Shown: piece by piece, positions 56,801-64,000 of the stretch
Layout: each line of letters starts with the position of its first letter
Position numbering within the stretch: the stretch's first letter is position 1
Source: Pseudopithomyces maydicus
Taxonomy: Eukaryota > Ascomycota > Dothideomycetes > Pleosporales > Didymosphaeriaceae
Assembly: GCA_026873275.1 (NCBI GenBank)
Contig: JANTUC010000003.1
Coordinates: 682,001 to 746,000 of the forward strand
DNA length: 64,000 nt
Reading direction: 5' to 3'
Position numbers and translations under genes: made by a program
Notes under the pieces: generated by a model
Told to the model about the DNA's origin: nothing
Seen by the model: the letters and a program-made list of their open reading frames with translations, nothing else
Databases searched by the model: none

Positions 56801-56835
56801 AGCCCCGCGGCCAGCTGGATGGTTGGCAGCACCAT
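47884..56835 (-). CDS. FMP27: Fmp27/Hobbit-family bridge-like lipid transfer protein
   Basis: Exons 56835-52584, 52536-52133 and 52083-47884 join over introns of 47 and 49 bp to give 2,951 residues, slightly longer than yeast Fmp27. An N-terminal membrane anchor (LAAGLLLLLYLLSFVLFAFI) starts the protein. The family blocks are visible in order: the GFWDK domain (ERVGFWDKIRLTFHSRINVS, ending exon 1), and the WPPW block (SAWPPWVPFEVMFDFQTHPY) in exon 3. Between them are long amphipathic beta-rich stretches expected of the RBG groove. The last 300 residues are Ser/Arg-rich and probably disordered. Family knowledge: these proteins form a hydrophobic tube that carries lipid between the ER and plasma membrane at contact sites (BLTP2, Hobbit, SABRE). 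One of the largest genes in fungi, with no sign of damage here. Confidence 0.95.
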
Positions 56836-57521
56836 TGTGCGTCACGTCAGCCAGCTCCCATGCGTCCCCGCCGCGGTTATGGTATGGTAATAGCGCGTGA
56901 GCACGCGACGTGCAACCGGGGTGGGAGAAGCGACCGTCTGAACATACTCGAGCGTAGGGTTACGGCGTGGTGGGCGTGGACAGCGGGCGGGCGGGCGACG
57001 GATACATGTGCAGGGGGAAGGGTGCTGTGTTCGTGGCGCTGTGCTGTCCTGTGCTGCAGCGTCGAGGCCCCGGGGTCCCGAGTGTTGGCCTCGACTGGCG
57101 ATAGCGATGGCAGTGGCTTTGTGCGAGCGTCCGAGGGGCGGCTGTGGGCGGGCGTCGCTCGCTGGACACTGTGCATGCATGCACGTCACCCGCCGTGAGG
57201 CTTGCCCCTGCCGGACGTTGCGGAGTGGCCTCGCTTGGGCCCCCTCTGGACGAACGCCAGTTCGTCTCGTCTTGTCTCAGCCCGGCTTGCGGGAAATGGG
57301 TACGACTACCTTAGTCTGCCTGCACATTACATTTTCCAGCGCGGATCAATCGTCTGATTGTATGGCTAGAGACGCTACCTAGGTCCTAGATACCACTGGC
57401 CCTGTGCAAATACTCTGCACCGTATCCGTGCCCTGCTCCTGGCCTTGCCTTGCTCCTGGCTCTTCGTCCGCCATCACAATCCCAATCCCCAGCCAGGCGA
57501 ACCGTGATCAAAAGAAGCTTC
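56836..57521. promoter_or_regulatory. Promoter region of the Fmp27 gene
   Basis: About 690 bp, GC-rich near 56940-57260. Open frames on both strands have no recognisable family and mirror base composition. No gene supported. Confidence 0.45.
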
Positions 57522-59151
57522 TCACTCGCCTGCTGCGAGCGAAGCCCCAACATGGCTACCGTCCTGTGAGAACACGCTCCACTCCGAATCACTGTCGGGG
57601 TGTAGAGGGACATTCTCAAGCCAAAAGTCCGCAAAAGAAGACGCAGCCTCCCGGTGCAGTTGCTCGCGCATGAATTCGACGTCGTCGCGGAAGGAAGAGT
57701 CCGGGGTGATGCGATCAGGAAAAGACGTAGTGATGCCGGATGTGTTGTCGTCGACCTCGTCGAGTTCCTCGTCATTGATTCCTGCGCCCAGATCGTCGTC
57801 TTCCGCCTCTGTGTCGGTTTCCCCAGCTTCGCCATCGGACGTGCTATCTTGCACAACCTCAGGCATCTCGATACTATTTTTGTCCGTTAGCCCGTGTGCT
57901 GATCCTGAGTAGATTGCGTGAAGTCCGTGCCAAATTGACAATGTGTTGGGGAGAACGCGGAATCTAAAGGAAAACTCGATGAGGAATAGATCAAGTGCGA
58001 CGAGGATGACCACAGCATGATTCCAGAGAGTGTCCGTGGTCATGCCTACGGATGATGCGTCCATCTCTGCAATCTTCTGGTACCAGAAATACAATTGGGA
58101 GAAGTACATTTGGGAGAGAAGGTATCCGACGAAACTCCGAAGTAGTTCATGACCTTTGGCAACGTTCTTCTTGCGTACGATGTTCCTATATTCGTTACCA
58201 TTAGACATGGTCCTTCCAACAAAGAACGGATAGCCCGGCTTACCAGAATGCGACAAGAAAGAGTACTAAGGTACCGCAGTTCAGCCAAGGTAACAATTTT
58301 GGTGTCCCTTTAATTTGCGTATGGATGTGAGTCAGGGCGGCGACATACCCGCTCATCTGTGGTTCTGCCACTCCTTCACACGGGTCCCATACATCGCCGC
58401 CAATACCCACGCTCAGCATAGTGGAGAAGAGCTTGCAAACCAGAAAATGGCCTCCTGTACACTCGATGCGGTAGTTGAGTGGTAAGACGAAAGGGTCTAC
58501 GCTTGCCATTTCCAACGCTGTGCGCTTCTCCTTCTTCTTGAACAGGTGGTGAAGAGTATCTTTGCAACGATGGAGAACTGTCTTCGCATTCTGTGCCATC
58601 GCTCGCCATACCCGATACCAACCAGTTGGTGGCGGTGCATTTGGTGTGAACATGAGTTTGCCACACTCATCTTGGGCCCATGAGACAGTCCCATTGACGA
58701 TTTCCCCAATGGACTGGCATGAGAGACCTTCGAAGTGATCGTGAGCCACACTGATGGCACGAGCGAGACATTGTGGATGAGTCTCAAAGAGCCGACTGGA
58801 TAAGCTGTGACCCAGCAACTCACCATGTTTGATATAGCAGAGGTCTTGGATGCTGCTGCAGTTGTTCTCGCTTGCGATCCGCCTGTCCTCTGCGAGCTGA
58901 ATGCTACGCAGACCAACGATGACAGTATCGAGGAGAAGAAGAGCGATCACTAGCCAGTAGAGCCATCCAAGAACTGCGGAGAGAGAGTACTGAACAGATT
59001 CCATCGTCATAATGGAAGCTGTACGCTCTGCCTGTGGAGACTCACATTTGTCATTAGGAAGTGCGTCTTGAATCTCTTCGACAATCGAGGGTGGGGCTAG
59101 CAGCACACGATTCTGCTCGATGAGAGCTCCGCCGTCGACCAACGCGTTCAT
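57522..59151 (-). CDS. Multi-pass membrane protein of unknown function
   Basis: Exons 59151-58244 and 58185-57522 join over a 58-bp intron (GTAAGC..ATATAG), giving 523 residues. Hydrophobic segments: WLYWLVIALLLLDTVIVGL near residue 65, a weaker one near 245 (LVCKLFSTMLSVGIGG), then WLNCGTLVLFLVAFW, FVGYLLSQMYFSQLYFW and AVVILVALDLFLIEF. A cysteine-containing loop of about 150 residues sits between the first and second (NNCSSIQDLCYIKHG, TVSWAQDECGK). The C-terminus is a long acidic tail (TDTEAEDDDLGAGINDEELD). I do not recognise the family. The start was set at the ATG at 59151 because the frame upstream has no ATG. Confidence 0.7.
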
Positions 59152-60007
59152 GCTAGTAGTGCTCGTCAGTATTGAGACCAAGTCTCGAATGCAGCTCCAG
59201 GTATTGGACCCTCCCTTGAAGGTAAACTCACCTGAGTGTTGTAGTTGCTGAACTAAGGGAGCGAAAGCGCGCGCTGAAGTCAGGTTGGGGTCGGGCTGTT
59301 ATTGTTTGCAGGCAATAGGACGTGACCGAGTCCTTGCGGGGCAGAGGTTGCCTGGAGCAGCCTTTGTTGACAGTGCGGGACCGCTCAGGGTGGGACTCTT
59401 ATGGTAAAGAGCAAGGGAACTTGTCTTGACTGAGCCGTCTGCACGTGTATCGAGTTTGCGCGGTGTTGGGTGGGTGCGGACAAAGTTGAAAGCAAACCGT
59501 AGAGAGTAGGTAGAATTTAAGGCAGACGCGAGAGACGGAAGTGAAAGGGAAGGAGCGTTTGACCGAGACGCGCCTACCTACACAGACCTAGAAGCGGAAG
59601 GCACGATAGACCTCGGGGTGAAATCATATCTCTCACGTCACAAATCGATATGTTCTAGTTTCTCAACCAGACATTGGTAATAAGGCCAAAAGGGCGAGCG
59701 CATGTTTCTCCACTGCAAGACAACTTCGAAACGGGGCAGTCATGAAAACGAATGAGAATCACGTAGCCCTGGAGTGCAAGGAATGATACCGTCTCTAAGT
59801 AGCTCTCTGAGCTGCAATCACCAGGGACCTGTAAAGTAGAAGCAACCTCACCGCGTAATTTCAAAAGTGGTCGGTAGATGAAATTATTAAGAGCAATGTC
59901 ACAAGAGGGGACAACGGCTTTTTCAACCATTTTTCATCTAGTCAATTCCATACTCAGCTGCTACTTTCCAAAAACCAAAACATTAATACTACTGTACTGA
60001 GTGCGCT
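59152..60007. other. Intergenic with one doubtful ORF
   Basis: Promoter of the membrane-protein gene and 3' flank of the endonuclease III gene. A minus-strand ATG frame of 91 codons (59930-59655) contains four cysteines and a hydrophobic segment (FLALQGYVILI), but no family resemblance. Confidence 0.4.
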
Positions 60008-61236
60008 CTAACGCGGATTACTTCCTATATCTTCAATGTCTGCTATGGCAAACTCCTTCTCCTCTGATTTAATTTCCGGTTTCGCTGTCACTGCTGCATC
60101 TGGGCCAGGTTCCTCGACCTTGATAGTAACCTTTTCCTTCTTCACCACAGTTTTCTTGCTGGCAATGGCAGACGGACAGAGCCCTCTATCAGCAAGCTTG
60201 CAATCACCACATCTCCTGCCAACGGGCAGACATATGGTCTGGCCAAATCCAACAAGCAGATTGTTGATATCGTGCCACTTCTCTTTGGGCAACCATGACT
60301 CTAGTGCGGCTCTGGTTTCTTCTGGCTTTGTCGTCTTGTGCCAGCCCCATAAGTTGGTAATTCTGTGCACGTGTACATCGACACCAATGCCCTCATCTCT
60401 ACCCCAAGCGGCGCTCATGCACAGATACGCCATCTTGGGCCCTACACCGGGCAGGCTCGTCAAGCCTTGAATAGTGTCGGGAATATCCGACTCCCACTTG
60501 TCCCTCAATATCTCGGCTGTCTGCTTGATGTACTTGGTCTTCAAGTTGTGGAAGCCCACCTTGTTGATGAAAGCATTGAGCGCTGGCGGCTCGAGATTAA
60601 GCACCGACTCCAGATTGAAACCACCGGGCATCCGTTCCTGCATGCCTCTTATAGCAACGGCTGTGACGGTATCCTTGGTCTGGCTCGACAGCATGAGCGA
60701 TATGAGGGTTTGGAATCGTTGATCTCTAGGCGTAACGGCGCGGTCCGCCAGGCTCTCGCAGCCCATCGTATCCACGGGCGCGACGTTCTCATTCCGCATT
60801 TCTCGGGTCAATGCATATATGTCTTGCCAGTTACTGGGCGGCTCAACCTTGACGCTGCCTGCAACACGCGATTCGATTAGCACATGCCGGCAGCAGCTTG
60901 CATACGGGCTGGCATACCATCTTTGGCCGTGATCCTCTTCGCGGGGGTTCGTCGCGCCTTCTTCTTTTTCGGCGATGCAGCAATGGCTACGGTGGCCTCA
61001 GCAACCTCATGCTTCACGGTAGTCTGTCCTCTCTTGCGCTTCCTATTGACAGCCGCAGCGGGCTTCCCATCGTCCGAGTCGTCGTCGCTCGACACGCGAC
61101 TCAGAGCGTCCGATGCTGACTCGTGGCCTTCGTCAGCTGCGGCACGAAGGGATGCTGCAGTTGCGCGACGTAATGGTTGGCTGCGAGTCGCGGCGACGAT
61201 TCTACTCGTGTCGCGGGCTATGCGGGAGGTGCGCAT
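60008..61236 (-). CDS. NTH1: Endonuclease III homologue (DNA glycosylase/AP lyase)
   Basis: Exons 61236-60918 and 60858-60008, split by a 59-bp intron (GTATGC, branch GCTAATC, acceptor TTGCAG), give 389 residues. It removes oxidised pyrimidines and cuts the resulting site. The helix-hairpin-helix SLPGVGPKMA carries the catalytic Lys, and GVDVHVHRITN the catalytic Asp. The 4Fe-4S loop is CLPVGRRCGDCKLADRGLC; its last spacing (seven residues) is longer than the bacterial five. LSSQTKD is the conserved substrate-pocket helix. The first 35 residues are Arg/Ala-rich like a mitochondrial presequence. Basic clusters NRKRKRG and PKKKKARR look like nuclear signals, so dual targeting is likely, as for yeast Ntg1. 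The C-terminus is a Lys/Glu-rich extension. Head-to-head with the helicase gene. Confidence 0.94.
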
Positions 61237-61559
61237 CGAGAGAGCGGGTGACGGTCGCAGACCTCTGCTGCACTGACGTACCAGGTCGGACGCGTCGATG
61301 ACGTCGCGTAATCAACCAATGAGTGTGCTGTTCCTCGATTTACGCGTCTTCGGTCGTCTGGATAGAAACGGTTGAGAGTATCTCCCGACTGCTGCAGGTA
61401 CCGTCACGTTAACCGTCTCACCTGTCCCTGTGATGATCCGATACAGTTTTTAAGGTTTACAGTCCAAACCAGACAGGGTCGTGGGGCAAACTGAAACTTA
61501 ACACCCCGCGGCATTTGAGTAGATCAACTACCCAAAAGCTTCACACTTGACTCGACGCC
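61237..61559. promoter_or_regulatory. Shared divergent promoter of endonuclease III and Hcs1-type helicase genes
   Basis: Only 323 bp separate the two ATGs, so the promoters must overlap or abut. It contains TGACGTACC and GATGACGTCGCG (61301-61312), the latter a TGACGTCG palindrome-like core resembling a CRE/ATF site, about 65 bp from the endonuclease ATG. Confidence 0.6.
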
Positions 61560-63997
61560 ATGCCGAATCCAACTGACATTCCCTCTTTCGCAGCGAACCA
61601 GTTGGTCCTCTTGGACGCGGAACTGCAAGCCGAGCTGGCCGAGACCAACGCTCTCCTGTCCTCGCATACCCCGACAGCCCTTGCCCGCGCTGGACTTGCA
61701 ATCCTCAATCTCAATGTCTCTTCCATGCGCACCGGTCTTGGCGGCAAAACCGTTGTCGAGCTCGCACTTGACCCTGCCGTCGTTCCCAAAGGCGACAAGG
61801 CGGATATTCCTGAGCATGGCATCAGGGTCGGCGATATCGTCGGCGTACAAGAGCAGCCCGCTGGAAGCGCCAAGAAGTTTGAGAAACGGGATCTGGCGAA
61901 GAAGGGCGTTGAAGGCGTTGTTCTTCGTGTAAAGCGGGAGAACATCGAAATCGTGCTCGACAAGGAAGACGCCGATGTTCCGAGCAGTGGAAAGCTATGG
62001 CTCGTCAAGTTGGCCAACGACATCACTTACAAGAGGATGAACCAGACTATGAGCAATCTCCAGAAGCTGCCCGATCAGGACTGTTCACCTTTCATGCGTG
62101 TGCTGTTTGGCCAAGGTTCTCCTTCACCTCTTCCATCAGACCTGAATGATCCCTCTAATCCTCTTCATAAGCTCGAATGGAAAGATCCGTTTCTGAACGA
62201 TAGCCAGAAGGAAGCTGTTAGGTTTGCTCTCGCCTCGCGGGAGGTAGCGTTGATTCACGGTCCCCCAGGCACTGGAAAGACGCATACTCTAATTGAGCTG
62301 ATCTTGCAACTACTCAAACAGAATCTACGCCTTTTGGTGTGTGGTCCTTCAAATATATCAGTGGACAATATTGTGGAGCGGCTGGCTCCGCACAAGGTCC
62401 CCATGCTACGTTTGGGCCATCCAGCACGTTTGCTGCCCTCTGTGTTGAGCCATTCCCTTGATGTTCTCACCCGTACATCGGAAGCTGCGGCCCTTGTTCA
62501 AGACATTAGAAAAGAGATGGATGATAAGCAGGGCTCTATCCGTAAGACTCGTAACGCCAAGGAGCGCCGACAGATCTACAGTGACATGAAGGAGCTTCGT
62601 AAGGAATACCGAGAGCGGGAAAGGCGCTGCGTCGATGGTTTAATCCGTGGCAGCAAGGTCGTACTAGCAACTCTGCATGGAGCCGGGGGCTTCCATCTCA
62701 AAAACCAAGAATTTGATGTCGTAATCGTTGACGAGGCAAGTCAAGCTCTGGAAGCCCAATGCTGGGTTCCACTGCTATGGGTCAAAGCAGGCAAGCTAGT
62801 TCTTGCAGGTGATCATCTCCAGCTACCGCCGACTATCAAGTCACTCAATTCCAAGGAATCCAAAGCAAAGAAATCAAAGGACGGTCACAAGGTTAAGGGT
62901 CAAATCACTACAGTCACAGGTGACGGAAATGGCGACGCGGTCATGCCGGTAGCACCCAACACGACACTAGAGACAACACTGTTTGACAGACTGCTCGCCC
63001 TTCATGGCCCATCTATAAAGCGAATGCTGACCACGCAGTACCGCATGCATGAACGCATTATGCAATTTCCGTCGGCGGAATTGTACGATTCGAAACTTGT
63101 GGCCGCCGACGCCGTCAAAGACAGATTGCTGAAAGATGTGCCATATGAAGTCGAGGACAACGATGACACACGCGAACCCATTGTGTTCTGGGACACGCAG
63201 GGGGGCGATTTCCCCGAGAAGAACGAGGACGAGGAGATCAGGAAGGGTGGCAAGGGCATGAGCCTGGGGGACAGCAAATCCAACGAGGCGGAGGCAGCGC
63301 TGGTGAAGGTGCATGTCAACAATCTCATAAGTGCCGGCGTCAAAGCAGAGGACATTGCCGTGATTACGCCATACAATGCCCAGGTAAGGCGGGTGCTCTT
63401 GTGGGGCTATGCATAACATCTGCCGCATGATTTGGACGGCCCGTGTCCGGAACGAGGTTGACTTTGTGGTGTAGGTAGCATTGCTTTCTGGAATGCTTAA
63501 AGAAGCATATCCCGGCATGGAGCTCGGCTCGGTCGACGGGTTCCAGGGGCGCGAGAAGGAGGCTGTCATCGTGAGCCTCGTGCGCAGCAACGCAGACCAC
63601 GAGGTTGGGTTCCTGGGGGAGAAGCGCAGGCTGAACGGTAGGAGACAGGCCCCGTTCCACAGGCACACAGACAGGTCACTCACGGGTTGCAGTGGCCATG
63701 ACGCGTCCCAAAAGGCATCTCTGCGTCATTGGAGATTCGGAGACGGTTGGCAGGTACGTACTGTTTCGTGTTGCTGTAATTGGACGTGACCCGACGCCGT
63801 GGTTCGTTTTGACCCCCTCGCGCTCGTGTAACGTCTTGCGGACCACGTTCCGCTCCAGCTGCGGCCAGCCTGTTAACCAGCGTGCACACAGGGGCAGCAA
63901 GTTTCTCAAGGCGTGGATGGACTTCCTGGAGGAGCATGCTGACCTGCGGTATCCCAACATTGCAGACGTATACGTGGACGAACCAGGTGCTGGATGA
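61560..63997 (+). CDS. HCS1: Superfamily 1 DNA/RNA helicase, Hcs1/SMUBP2 type
   Basis: Exons 61560-63383, 63475-63637, 63693-63753 and 63892-63997, with introns of 91, 55 and 138 bp, encode 717 residues and end three bases before the window limit. Motifs in order: Walker A GPPGTGKTHT (near residue 234), GPSNISVDNIVERL, VIVDEASQALEAQ (motif II), LAGDHLQLPPT (III), TTQYRMHERI (IV), SVDGFQGREKEAVIVSLVRS (V) and NVAMTRPKRHLCVIGD (VI). The N-terminal 200 residues match the 1B/OB-like region of the Upf1-like subgroup. Yeast Hcs1 (helicase A) is a 5'-3' helicase associated with DNA polymerase alpha; human SMUBP2 is the closest class. No R3H or AN1 domain is seen, which favours Hcs1 over IGHMBP2. The acidic insert before motif V is typical. 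Complete gene. Confidence 0.94.
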
Positions 63998-64000
63998 GCG

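Noticed and set aside
56089..56890. Two overlapping plus-strand frames of 233 and 248 codons
   Set aside because: Antisense to the N-terminal exon of the Fmp27 gene; no family resemblance.

Overview
This is a stretch of nuclear DNA from a filamentous ascomycete fungus. Genes are dense, lie on both strands and carry short introns (mostly 47-70 bp) with GTRNGT donors, CTRAC-like branch points and YAG acceptors. Gene content fits Pezizomycotina: a cutinase-family esterase, Dal5/Tna1-type permeases, 2EXR-like proteins and a Fmp27-type lipid-transfer protein. A Dothideomycete is my best guess, but that is inference. I see no viral, bacterial or plasmid features, no CRISPR array and no intact transposon.

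Left part (0-22 kb): a mitochondrial-carrier-like gene, a Dal5-type anion permease, a small-molecule methyltransferase divergent from a sugar-transporter-like permease, a seven-helix membrane protein, glutathione-dependent formaldehyde dehydrogenase (with a 15-nt internal exon), an AhpC/TSA-type thioredoxin-fold protein, a SET-domain protein, a secreted carboxylesterase, a second Dal5/Tna1-type permease and a secreted cutinase-family esterase.

Middle part (22-34 kb): gene-poor and mostly AT-rich. It holds a secreted Kex2-site protein, a GC-rich gene-less block with direct and inverted repeats (26.1-27.5 kb), an intron-containing tRNA-Val(AAC), a secreted Lys/Asn-rich protein with a 9-bp minisatellite, and a 2EXR-like gene.

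Right part (34-64 kb): a secreted M28 aminopeptidase, a class II aldolase/adducin protein, another 2EXR-like gene, a tiny mitochondrial-type membrane protein, then a housekeeping run. That run holds mitochondrial DNA polymerase gamma head-to-head with a RING (Slx8/RNF4-like) ubiquitin ligase, a GFA-type zinc protein, the 2,951-residue Fmp27/Hobbit-family protein, an unknown membrane protein, and endonuclease III head-to-head with an Hcs1/SMUBP2-type helicase. Four of these act in DNA maintenance.

The most notable cross-cutting observation is technical or evolutionary. Five conserved reading frames (carrier 292-296, aminopeptidase 36329-36333, polymerase gamma 44178-44182 and 44514-44517, GFA protein 47073-47078) are each broken exactly where adding one C/G to a C/G run would restore the family sequence, and the SET gene has a sixth break. 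This looks like homopolymer undercalling in the assembly rather than five pseudogenes. I found no convincing new biological system. The best candidates for novelty are the GC-rich repeat block, the Kex2-site secreted protein and the seven-helix protein.
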